Part shown: positions 1-6,485 of the stretch, one piece after another | Position numbering within the stretch: the stretch's first letter is position 1 | Layout: each line of letters opens with the position of its first letter | Source: Chloroflexota bacterium | Lineage (GTDB): Bacteria > Chloroflexota > Dehalococcoidia > Lucifugimonadales > JADFKI01 | Direction of reading: 5' to 3' | Length of the DNA stretch: 12,306 nucleotides | NCBI GenBank assembly: GCA_024648655.1 | Contig: JAGGDZ010000077.1 | Coordinates: 1 to 12,306 of the forward strand | Translations under genes and position numbers: made by a program | The notes under the pieces: generated by a model | Database searches by the model: none | What the model was told of the DNA's origin: nothing | Seen by the model: only the letters and a program-made list of their open reading frames with translations

Positions 1-2
1 CG

Positions 3-641
3 TTTGGCGTTACCAATATCAGGTACTTCGTCATTACCGAGCCGATATACCAGTCTATGGTTCCGGACCAACGTGAGGGAGTGGTGAGAACGGGACAGGT
101 GGTTGCGGAGAAACCGGCGGTTGTTACACCATTCTATGCGATGAACCTGGAAGGGTTCAGTGATGAGGCATACGACTACTTTCAGCGCATTATGCAGAGG
201 CACGGGCCGAACAGTCCGGGTATCTTGTACCAGTACAAGAACCAGTCTGAGGGCATGGACATTCTGAAGGGCGCACCGGAGGAGATCGCGCACCGTATCA
301 GCGACGACTTGGATGAGCGCAGGCAGGATCTTGCGGTCGTGATGGTGAGTGTGGACGAGTACTGGGACGTAGCGCTGCTGAAGTTCATCTACGAGTTCAC
401 ATCGTCGTCGGCGAGCCAGAACGTCCATGAGTTCAAGTCGAGCGGACTGCTGGAGCCACAGGCGGGGATGAACGGGATACCGCGTGCCGCAACTCGAGAG
501 ATTGAGAGGCTTTTCGTAGAGATCGAGTCGGGATCGCCTATCGGCAACCCGGACATTCTCAAGCGCGAACTGGACAGGTGGGGGCTGTTCGACTTCTATG
601 AGGACCGCTTTCTGTCGCTGTTCCGGAGCAAAGGGCTTTGA
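3..641 (+). CDS. Unrecognised protein, C-terminal part (5' end outside window)
   Basis: The frame is open from the window edge to a TGA at 639-641, so the ATG at 57 is probably internal and the real start lies upstream. The readable 213 residues show no signal peptide, membrane segment, or catalytic or metal-binding motif that I recognise. The chain is mixed hydrophilic, with many acidic residues and aromatic clusters (for example FYAMNLEGF and DEAYDYF) and ends in FLSLFRSKGL, which suggests a soluble alpha/beta or helical domain. Codon use looks like that of the neighbours. It converges on the oxidoreductase gene on the other strand, and the hairpin at 678-701 would end its transcript. I do not recognise the family and assign no function. 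That it is a real gene is supported by the long open frame, including the stretch before the first ATG. Confidence 0.7.
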   Translation, partial: FGVTNIRYFVITEPIYQSMVPDQREGVVRTGQVVAEKPAVVTPFYAMNLEGFSDEAYDYFQRIMQRHGPNSPGILYQYKNQSEGMDILKGAPEEIAHRISDDLDERRQDLAVVMVSVDEYWDVALLKFIYEFTSSSASQNVHEFKSSGLLEPQAGMNGIPRAATREIERLFVEIESGSPIGNPDILKRELDRWGLFDFYEDRFLSLFRSKGL

Positions 642-677
642 CTCATAGGAGGAACGGAACAGATAGGAATGGAAATT

Positions 678-701
678 AGAGGCAACCTTTTAGTTGCCTC
701 T
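678..701. terminator. Hairpin between convergent genes, likely bidirectional terminator
   Basis: AGAGGCAAC (678-686) and GTTGCCTCT (693-701) form a perfect 9-bp stem with a 6-base loop. It lies 36 bases after the stop of the upstream + gene and 4 bases beyond the stop of the - gene at 706. The + side tail is only CTTACT and the - side tail AATTTCC, so neither has a strong U-tract. Position and stem quality still argue for a shared terminator. Confidence 0.6.
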
Positions 702-705
702 CTTA

Positions 706-1713
706 CTAATCCGGCAGAAATTCGGATAGAGTGACCTGCCTGCGCTCAGCGGCTGAACGGTACGCTGCGAGAACGACTGCCAGGTCCTTGATGGCCTCGG
801 CGCCAGTCATGAGTGGCGGGCGTTCCTGCTGGATGCAGCCTCGGAACTCTCGCACCATTTCGCGGGCGCCTCTGTGCGCTTCCGGCAGGCGAATGTTGCG
901 CCTGACCAGGTTGTTTTCAAAGGTGATTTCTCTGCCATAAGGCTTGAATTCGATATAGCCTTTGCTTCCGGTGATGCCGACATAGTCTTGATCTTCGTTT
1001 CTGGATGTGGCGCGGGAAAAGTTAAAGAGCGCCACGGCATCGTTGGGCAGGTCGGCGAGCATGACTAGGCCGTCCTCGCCTTCGGTGTGACGATGCACCT
1101 TCGTCGGGTTGGAGGCGTACACTTGGGTGGGCATGCCGCCGAAGTTCACAATGAGATCGATGTAGTGGATGCCCGCATCTATGAAGGAGCCTCCGCCTGT
1201 GAGAGCGGCGCTCAAGCGCCAAGGTGTGGGAGGCGGTCTGAAGGCTTCGACCTTGATGTCTATAAGGCGGAGGTCACCGATGCTGCCTAATGTGCCGGTC
1301 TCGATCATCGACTTGGCGCGGCGTGCAGTGTGCAGGAAGCGGTAATTTTCGGCGACCATGAGCTGCACGCCGGCATCTCGCGCCGTATGCACGAGTTCCT
1401 GGGACTCTTCGATGGTGCGGGCAATGGGTTTTTCCATAAGGATGTGCTTGCCGTAGTGTGCCGCGAGTCGCGTGTTTTCGAGATGGACATGGTGCGGCGT
1501 AAAGAAATAGGCTGCCTGTACGCGCGAATCGGACAGGGCTTCCTCGTAGCTGCCGAAGTAGTCCGTGCCGCCAAAGCGTTCGCAGTATTCTCTCGCCTTT
1601 TGCAGGTCGCGGCTGGCGAAATAGAAATCGAACTCGTCGGTCATTTCGTGAATCTCATTTAGAACGACATCGGCGTATCTTCCGCAGCCAACGATGCAGA
1701 GGGGCAGTTTCAT
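706..1713 (-). CDS. Gfo/Idh/MocA-family NAD(P)-dependent oxidoreductase
   Basis: This 335-residue protein has the usual length and layout of the Gfo/Idh/MocA family, soluble enzymes that oxidise or reduce sugars, inositols and related polyols with NAD(P). The N-terminal Rossmann fold starts with the dinucleotide loop VGCGRYADV (residues 8-16). The family hallmark EKP is at 94-96, where the Lys contacts cofactor and substrate. The C-terminal substrate domain carries GGGSFIDAGIHYID (173-186), whose Asp179 and His183 match the usual D-x-x-x-H active-site pair. The start ATG at 1713 has an AGGAGA Shine-Dalgarno sequence at 1728-1723 with 9-base spacing. The gene stands alone on the minus strand, divergent from the metalloprotease gene and convergent with the first gene. 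The substrate cannot be read from sequence, and no sugar transporter or kinase lies nearby to suggest one. Confidence 0.9.
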   Translation of the reverse strand: MKLPLCIVGCGRYADVVLNEIHEMTDEFDFYFASRDLQKAREYCERFGGTDYFGSYEEALSDSRVQAAYFFTPHHVHLENTRLAAHYGKHILMEKPIARTIEESQELVHTARDAGVQLMVAENYRFLHTARRAKSMIETGTLGSIGDLRLIDIKVEAFRPPPTPWRLSAALTGGGSFIDAGIHYIDLIVNFGGMPTQVYASNPTKVHRHTEGEDGLVMLADLPNDAVALFNFSRATSRNEDQDYVGITGSKGYIEFKPYGREITFENNLVRRNIRLPEAHRGAREMVREFRGCIQQERPPLMTGAEAIKDLAVVLAAYRSAAERRQVTLSEFLPD

Positions 1714-1805
1714 ATTTGGTCATCTCCTGACGCGAAGTTACGGCGCTTATGCGCTACGTTACAATATACAGGGAATTCGGCGTTGATGGACAGGACGGAA
1801 AGGTT
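1714..1805. promoter_or_regulatory. Divergent promoter region
   Basis: The 92 bases between the two divergent start codons hold TACAAT at 1760-1765 on the + strand, a good -10 match. On the - strand, TATATT overlaps nearly the same bases. Neither has a convincing -35 box. A + transcript starting near 1772 would begin after the ATG at 1749 and so supports the ATG at 1806 as start of the metalloprotease. AGGA at 1792-1795 lies 10 bases before that ATG. This is motif reading only. Confidence 0.35.
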
Positions 1806-3038
1806 ATGAGAAAGGCTCTGAGGTGGGCGCTCCTTATTGCTGTGGTAGTGGGGCTTCTTGCGTTGCCGCCGGACTCTCGCCACTTTAACCCGGCGCAAAG
1901 GGAGGGCGCGCCACATCTGTACAATATCACCTTCTGGGAGCTGAGTAATATATCCGACAAGTGGACCGCAAAGGCGAAGAGCCTGATGAATCCCAATGCG
2001 ATGGCCGAAAGGGTACGCGATACTCGCGACTACTTTGAGGTCAACAGGGAAATGGCGCGCCTTCGTGGGAGGCTCAGACAGGCGTCTGCGCGTGACCTGC
2101 CCGAAGAGACCGCTAAGATGCAGGCGCTGCTTGACCACACAGAGGCACAGGCCGAATCGCTGTTGGGCGGCGCCGAAGAGACAGTAGAGGCGTACATCAG
2201 CGCGGTTCTGATCGAAGAGGGCATGGGGCTGTTCGGCGATGTCGTGTTTCCCCCGGTGGATGTGCGGCTGACGCAGCCTCCGAAGTTGCTTATTGTGTCA
2301 CCGCGCGAGCGCATCGACCGCAAGCATGACGCACTGCTGCGTTCTGACATGAGCCTGTCTGAACGAGAGCGAGTGGAATACAGAATCTTTCGGGACGATA
2401 ATATGTCGGCCCTGGTGGAGGATATAGGGGGGCTTGCGACTTACCCGGCGTCAGTGGCGAATGGTCATCCGTTGCGCTGGACGGTGCAGGCCGCCGCGCA
2501 TGAGTGGCTGCACCATTACTTTTTCTTCAAGCCTCTTGGACAGCACATGTTCGATGACGATGACATGTTCCAGCTGAATGAGACAATTGCCAATGTCGCG
2601 GGCAGGGAGATTGGGGATAGGGCATACGAGGCGATGGCTGAGGACTCGCTTGTGCAGGAACAGGCTTACGCAGGCGCTGCGACCAACGGCACCGACATGC
2701 CGCCACCGTTCGACTTCGCGGCGGAAATGCGGGAGACGCGACTGAGTGTGGACGAAATGCTGGCAGCGGGGCGAGTCGAAGAGGCGGAATTGTATATGGA
2801 AGATCGGAGGGAGGCATTCGTGGAGAACGGATATCCGATACGGAAGCTGAACCAGGCGTATTTTGCATTTTATGGAACGTACGCGGACTTGCCGGCGGCG
2901 GTCAGTCCGATAGGGGACCAGGTGAAGCGGTTCCGAGAGCTTGTGCCCGACTTAGGGGAGTTCTTGGGGGAGGTGTCGGAGATTTCGAGCTACGAGGAAT
3001 TTCTGAAAGTGCTTGAGCAACTGGAGGAAGGAAAGTAA
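1806..3038 (+). CDS. Membrane-anchored putative zinc metalloprotease (HEXXH), unknown family
   Basis: From the ATG at 1806 the protein has 410 residues and begins with a basic cap and one hydrophobic stretch (MRKALRWALLIAVVVGLLAL), a signal anchor or signal peptide. An in-frame ATG at 1749 would add 19 polar residues in front and has no ribosome binding site, so 1806 is preferred. Residues about 65-125 are charged and probably helical. The clear motif is HEWLH (232-236), followed by LNETIANVAGREIG (about 257-270). This fits a gluzincin zinc site with H232, E233 and H236, and with E259 (22 residues on) as likely third ligand. A protease or peptidase acting outside the cytoplasmic membrane is therefore likely. 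I do not recognise the exact family. The next genes, hflK and hflC, control membrane proteolysis, but a 150-base gap separates them, so co-function is only a guess. Confidence 0.75.
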   Translation: MRKALRWALLIAVVVGLLALPPDSRHFNPAQREGAPHLYNITFWELSNISDKWTAKAKSLMNPNAMAERVRDTRDYFEVNREMARLRGRLRQASARDLPEETAKMQALLDHTEAQAESLLGGAEETVEAYISAVLIEEGMGLFGDVVFPPVDVRLTQPPKLLIVSPRERIDRKHDALLRSDMSLSERERVEYRIFRDDNMSALVEDIGGLATYPASVANGHPLRWTVQAAAHEWLHHYFFFKPLGQHMFDDDDMFQLNETIANVAGREIGDRAYEAMAEDSLVQEQAYAGAATNGTDMPPPFDFAAEMRETRLSVDEMLAAGRVEEAELYMEDRREAFVENGYPIRKLNQAYFAFYGTYADLPAAVSPIGDQVKRFRELVPDLGEFLGEVSEISSYEEFLKVLEQLEEGK

Positions 3039-3096
3039 CGGGATTAAAGGAATTTTCATACCCATTTATGTCTTCCATCATCAGTGGGGAGGGCGG

Positions 3097-3120
3097 TGAT
3101 GTATGTGTTGATGTATGTGT
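3097..3120 (+). repeat. Perfect 12-bp tandem duplication upstream of hflK
   Basis: The unit TGATGTATGTGT occurs at 3097-3108 and again, unchanged, at 3109-3120, about 70 bases before the hflK start. It lies in the only gene-free stretch between the metalloprotease and hflK. It could be a simple slippage product or a doubled operator site; the sequence alone does not decide. Confidence 0.8.
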
Positions 3121-3190
3121 CTTATTCCCATACGCCCCTGATTGAAATGTGATAACATCATGGTGAAGATATTATTGATTGTGGAGTGAC

Positions 3191-4240
3191 ATGTATCGAC
3201 AAGATGAACCAGAAGTAAATCTGGAACAGATACTGGAGAAAATACGCTCCTTCAATCCGTTCAAGCGCGGTGGCGATGAAGGGGAAGGCGGCGGTGGCAA
3301 CGGCATTGCCTACTTTGTGCTGGGTCTGTTTGCCGTGGGTATCGTGTTCTGGCTGGGCACCGGCGTCTATACGGTGCAGCCGGGCGAGGAGGCTGTCGTC
3401 AGGCTCGTTGGCAGGTACCACGATACGACGGAACCGGGACTGCACTGGTTCTGGCCAACGCCTATCGGAAAGCGGGATGTGGTTAGAGTTGACGAGGTTC
3501 GCCGGCTGGAGATCGGCGTGCGCGGCAGTGCTCCGATACCGGACGAAGCGCAGATGATTACGGGCGACCAGAATATCGTTGATGTTCAGTTGCTGGTGCA
3601 GTACAACATCAAGAGTTCGCAGGACTTCCTGTTCAAGGCGGTTGACCCCGCCGGGCTTACCATCAAGGATGCGGCGGAGACTTCTCTGCGGCAGGTTGTC
3701 GGGCAGCGCGCGATTGACGACGTGCTTACGATCGAGAAGGAAGCGGTGCAGGAAGACACACGCCTGAAGTTGCAGGAATTGCTCGATATTTACCAGACCG
3801 GCATACGGGTTACGGAAGTGAAGCTGCTGAATGTTCGTCCGCCCGATCAGGTGCAGGACGCCTTCGACGATGTGGTGCGCGCGCGGGAGGACAAGGATCG
3901 CATCATCAACCTGGCAGATGCTTACAGGGAGTCTCAGTTGCCGCTGGCAAGGGGTGACGCGGCGCGATTAACGGAGGCCGCGCAAGCTTTCAGGGAGACT
4001 CGTGTAGCGCAGGCGACTGGTCAGGCAGACCGGTTCCTCGCTGTGCTTCAGGAATACCGGAAGGCGCCTGATGTGACTCGACAGCGGCTATACCTTGAGG
4101 CTATGGAAGAGATTTTGCCGGGCGTTACGAAGTTTATAGTGGACGCGGACAATGGTGGCAACCTTTTGCAGCTATTGCCACTTAGTGAAGCGGGCAATAC
4201 TACGACGCCTTTCAGCGTCCCGACTCCGACATCGAATTAA
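3191..4240 (+). CDS. hflK: HflK, SPFH-domain membrane protein (FtsH modulator)
   Basis: HflK pairs with HflC in a large membrane cage that surrounds the AAA+ protease FtsH and restrains its access to membrane proteins. The 349-residue protein has a short N-terminal tail with a Gly-rich acidic segment (about 26-37), one membrane helix (about 38-57) and then the SPFH/band-7 domain. Typical HflK signatures include VQPGEEAVV, EPGLHWFWPTPIG, and QMITGDQNIV followed by VQYNI. A charged helical region (about 215-290) and a Ser/Thr/Pro tail follow. ATG at 3191 is chosen, with GGAG at 3183-3186. A TTG at 3179 in the same frame would add only four residues. TTGAAA at 3142-3147 may be part of a promoter, but no well-spaced -10 is clear. 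hflC follows after 153 bases. Confidence 0.93.
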   Translation: MYRQDEPEVNLEQILEKIRSFNPFKRGGDEGEGGGGNGIAYFVLGLFAVGIVFWLGTGVYTVQPGEEAVVRLVGRYHDTTEPGLHWFWPTPIGKRDVVRVDEVRRLEIGVRGSAPIPDEAQMITGDQNIVDVQLLVQYNIKSSQDFLFKAVDPAGLTIKDAAETSLRQVVGQRAIDDVLTIEKEAVQEDTRLKLQELLDIYQTGIRVTEVKLLNVRPPDQVQDAFDDVVRAREDKDRIINLADAYRESQLPLARGDAARLTEAAQAFRETRVAQATGQADRFLAVLQEYRKAPDVTRQRLYLEAMEEILPGVTKFIVDADNGGNLLQLLPLSEAGNTTTPFSVPTPTSN

Positions 4241-4393
4241 GACGGGTTGACACTTCATTGGTGATAGCGACATTGATCATAGCAGTTTTCCAATAATCTG
4301 AATTCCCGCTTCCGTTTTCACTGGTACATGCTTCGTGTGAATAGCGGAAATTAAGAAGGAAATTTAGAGTTACGCAAGGACGGGACGAACAGG
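4241..4393 (+). promoter_or_regulatory. hflK-hflC spacer with possible promoter and hairpin
   Basis: A perfect -35 hexamer TTGACA lies at 4247-4252, right after the hflK stop, but no good -10 sits 16-18 bases downstream, so promoter activity is uncertain. Further on, TTCCG (4310-4314) pairs with CGGAA (4345-4349), and inside it TTCAC (4317-4321) pairs with GTGAA (4337-4341). Together they form an imperfect hairpin in the putative leader of hflC. There is no U-tract, so it is not an obvious terminator. Confidence 0.3.
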
Positions 4394-5554
4394 ATGAAAT
4401 TTCTCGCCGGATTGGTGGTGCTCATAGCCATTATTGGGGCTGTTATGATTCCACAGACACTCTACATTGTGGATGAAACGCAGCTCGCAATAGTGACACG
4501 CTTCGGTGAGCCACGAGTTTCTATTACATCGCCGGGCCTGTATGTGAAGACACCCTTCATCGAAACGGTACGATACTTCGAGAAGCGGATACTAATTTTT
4601 GACGCACCACCGGACTCGCTGCTGACGGAAGACAAGAGGCGTCTCGTAATAGATGTGTATGCTAGGGCGCGCATATTTGACCCCCTGCTCTTCTTCAAGA
4701 CGGTTCAGACGGAGTCTCAGGCGACTTCGCGCGCGGTTGACATCATCAGCTCGGAACTACGCCGTGAAATCGCTCTCGATACTCAGATAGAAGTTATTCA
4801 AGAGACGCGCGAAGAAATCATGAATCGCGTGCGCGACTCGGTAAGGCCAAAGCTGCTGGAGTTCGGCATCGAAACGATCGATGTTCGTATCAAGCGGGCG
4901 GATTTCCCGGAGACCGTTGCGGAGAGCGTGTATGCGAGGATGCAGGCCGAGCGTAAGCGCATTGCGGACCGGGAGCGTGCTCAGGGCGCGGAGCGCGACG
5001 CCGAGGTGCGCGCGAATGTTGATAGGCAGGCGGCGATTATACGCGCTGAGGCCGAACGAGACGCACAAATCATACGTGGTGAGGGTGAGGCTGAGGCAGT
5101 GCGAATCTTCGCGGAATCCCTTGGGCAGGACCCTGAGTTCTACGCCTTCCAGCGCAGCCTGCAAGCGTACAAGACTTTCCTGCCGGAGAGTGGCACAACG
5201 GTTGTACTTCCCGCCGACAGCTCTCTGTTCCAGTTCTTGCAGACACCGAGCGGCAATGGCGACGTGGACGACGCGCAGGCGTCTGCGAGACCGTCCCTAC
5301 CCGGATTCGAGATAGCGCTTGAACTGCTTGCCGCGAACTATCTCGCGGGCAAGCTGGGCGTTGGAGCTAACGAGCTGACCCTGGTCAGGTCCAATGCGAC
5401 CGAGTGGCCGGACGCAAGCCTCGGCTGCCCGAAACCCGGCACGATGTACGCTCAGGCGATTACGCCGGGTTACGAGATTACCTTTGAGCACCAGGGCAGC
5501 AATTACGCTGTCCACTCCAACAGCGACGCCTCTCTGCTGACTTCCTGCGAGTAG
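4394..5554 (+). CDS. hflC: HflC, SPFH-domain membrane protein with extra C-terminal domain
   Basis: The N-terminal three quarters is a standard HflC: membrane helix (about 3-20), SPFH domain (about 21-180, with AIVTRFGEP and SPGLYVKTPF), then a long charged helix rich in Glu, Arg and Ala (about 180-242) ending at YKTFLPESGTTVVLPADS. Ordinary HflC stops near residue 285. Here a polar linker (284-302) leads to about 84 further residues with EWPDASLGCPKPGTMYAQ (337-354), then a PGYEI motif. The only two cysteines in this part are C345 and C385. I associate this motif set with exported proteins of Chloroflexota and other bacteria, but do not know its function. In known HflC topology the C-terminus faces outside the membrane, which fits a secreted-type domain with a possible disulfide. 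GGGA at 4382-4385 is a plausible ribosome binding site. A terminator overlaps the gene's last codons. Confidence 0.93.
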   Translation: MKFLAGLVVLIAIIGAVMIPQTLYIVDETQLAIVTRFGEPRVSITSPGLYVKTPFIETVRYFEKRILIFDAPPDSLLTEDKRRLVIDVYARARIFDPLLFFKTVQTESQATSRAVDIISSELRREIALDTQIEVIQETREEIMNRVRDSVRPKLLEFGIETIDVRIKRADFPETVAESVYARMQAERKRIADRERAQGAERDAEVRANVDRQAAIIRAEAERDAQIIRGEGEAEAVRIFAESLGQDPEFYAFQRSLQAYKTFLPESGTTVVLPADSSLFQFLQTPSGNGDVDDAQASARPSLPGFEIALELLAANYLAGKLGVGANELTLVRSNATEWPDASLGCPKPGTMYAQAITPGYEITFEHQGSNYAVHSNSDASLLTSCE

Positions 5555-5566
5555 GAAGTCAGTTTT
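5537..5566 (+). terminator. Intrinsic terminator overlapping the hflC stop codon
   Basis: CTGACTTCC (5537-5545) and GGAAGTCAG (5554-5562) form a perfect 9-bp stem with an 8-base loop, followed by TTTT (5563-5566). The stop TAG (5552-5554) lies at the loop end and first base of the 3' arm, so the left arm encodes the last residues of HflC. This is a compact rho-independent terminator that should end the hflC transcript and separate it from ybeY. Confidence 0.8.
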
Positions 5567-5870
5567 CAGTCGTTATATTGCAGCAGCTATTGCCCTTCAC
5601 TCGGCACGTCTCTGATGATATGAAAACAGGATTAGAAATCCCCTGCCGTTTCAGATAGAGCATTGAATCTGAAGCGCAAGCACGGCGCTTCCGCGGCGTA
5701 TAAGATTCTCCGCTCCGCTCAGTTGCGTTCAGAACGGCAGTTGGACGCCGGTACGTTCAGGATGACTGGAATTGGCGGCGCAATTTCTCCAATTTACGTT
5801 GGCTGCCGGCAACGCATTTGCGATTGACAGACGCTATAATGAACCCAATTCGCTCTGAAGGAGTGCCTTA
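5567..5870. other. Gene-free region with small hairpins and the likely ybeY promoter
   Basis: No convincing coding frame crosses this stretch of about 300 bases. GAAGCGC (5671-5677) and GCGCTTC (5685-5691) form a 7-bp stem with a 7-base loop. GGAATTG (5768-5774) and CAATTTC (5781-5787) form another, with one G-U pair. Neither is followed by a run of T. A perfect TATAAT at 5835-5840 is the best -10 box and would start a transcript near 5847, about 24 bases before ybeY. The TTGACA at 5824-5829 is only 5 bases from it and cannot be its -35 partner. A small RNA is possible but unsupported. Confidence 0.4.
5858..5863 (+). promoter_or_regulatory. Shine-Dalgarno fixing a TTG start for ybeY
   Basis: AAGGAG lies 7 bases before the TTG at 5871, an ideal distance. 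No ATG or GTG in the frame is placed as well, so this site decides the start. Confidence 0.75.
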
Positions 5871-6386
5871 TTGGGATCATTGGGCTGCCAGGTTGGGGAC
5901 GTTTCCGTTCAGGTCTTTGACGAGTTCGAGGATTTGGTCTGCCGGTCGTGGCTGGAGAATGTATGCCGCGCCGTGCTGGAGCAAGATTGTGTCCGCGAGG
6001 AGGTCAGCCTTGTGATTGCGGATGACGAGGTGGTGCGCGCCCTGAATGCCGAGTATCGTGGACTCGACAAGACTACAGATGTGCTCTCGTTTGCCTATGG
6101 TAATGAGGGCGAATACTATGGCAAGGGCGAAGCACCTTCGGACTGGTCGGCAGATGAGGAATTCGTGCTGCCGCCGGGAGAGTCTTCCGGTCTGGGGGAA
6201 GTCATAATATCGTATCCGCAGGCTGTGAGGCAGGCGCGAGAGGCGAGTCACTCGGTGGATCTGGAACTGGCTTACTTGATTACGCATGGGATTTTGCATC
6301 TGATGGGACATGACCACATGGATGACGATGAAGAGAGCGCGATGAATGAGGAAGTGAGCGCGGTGATGGAGCGTCTGGAGCTCTGA
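5871..6386 (+). CDS. ybeY: YbeY, rRNA maturation endoribonuclease
   Basis: YbeY is a zinc-dependent endoribonuclease needed for 16S rRNA 3'-end maturation and ribosome quality control. The zinc site HGILHLMGHDH is at residues 139-149, with ligands H139, H143 and H149. The other conserved block, LNAEYRGLDKTTDVLSF, is at 58-74. Between VLSF and the conserved LGEVIIS strand (108-114) lie about 33 residues rich in acidic residues and Gly. E. coli YbeY has roughly a dozen there, so about 20 residues are inserted, giving 171 residues in all. Translation starts at TTG, supported by an AAGGAG site. A perfect TATAAT at 5835-5840 suggests its own promoter, after the hflC terminator. dnaX follows after about 100 bases on the same strand and may be co-transcribed. 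Confidence 0.93.
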   Translation: MGSLGCQVGDVSVQVFDEFEDLVCRSWLENVCRAVLEQDCVREEVSLVIADDEVVRALNAEYRGLDKTTDVLSFAYGNEGEYYGKGEAPSDWSADEEFVLPPGESSGLGEVIISYPQAVRQAREASHSVDLELAYLITHGILHLMGHDHMDDDEESAMNEEVSAVMERLEL

Positions 6387-6442
6387 ATTTATATCGATAG
6401 GATATTGGAGCATATTCACCCCCCATCCCGGCTTTCCTCCTT

Positions 6443-6476
6443 GACTGGGAAAGGACTGAGACTGGGAAAGGACTGA
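6443..6476 (+). repeat. Perfect 17-bp tandem duplication at the dnaX ribosome binding region
   Basis: GACTGGGAAAGGACTGA stands at 6443-6459 and, unchanged, at 6460-6476, directly against the dnaX start region. Each copy holds an AAAGGA element that could pair with 16S rRNA. The stretch before it (6387-6442) has an AT-rich part and a pyrimidine-rich part; CTTTCC (6432-6437) can pair with GGAAAG in either repeat copy. Confidence 0.85.
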
Positions 6477-6485
6477 TTGTGTTAT

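Noticed and set aside
1710..2138. Minus-strand open frame of 142 codons across the divergent promoter
   Set aside because: It overlaps the start of the metalloprotease gene and the end of the promoter region, has no family features, and would run through the oxidoreductase start signals.
5671..5691. Hairpin in the hflC-ybeY gap as a terminator or small RNA
   Set aside because: The stem is 7 bp with no T-run after it and no promoter or second stem set that would mark a known RNA family, so it is only mentioned within the gap description.
5824..5840. TTGACA and TATAAT close together before ybeY
   Set aside because: Each hexamer is perfect, but they are 5 bases apart instead of about 17, so they cannot be one promoter. 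Only the TATAAT is kept as a likely -10 box.
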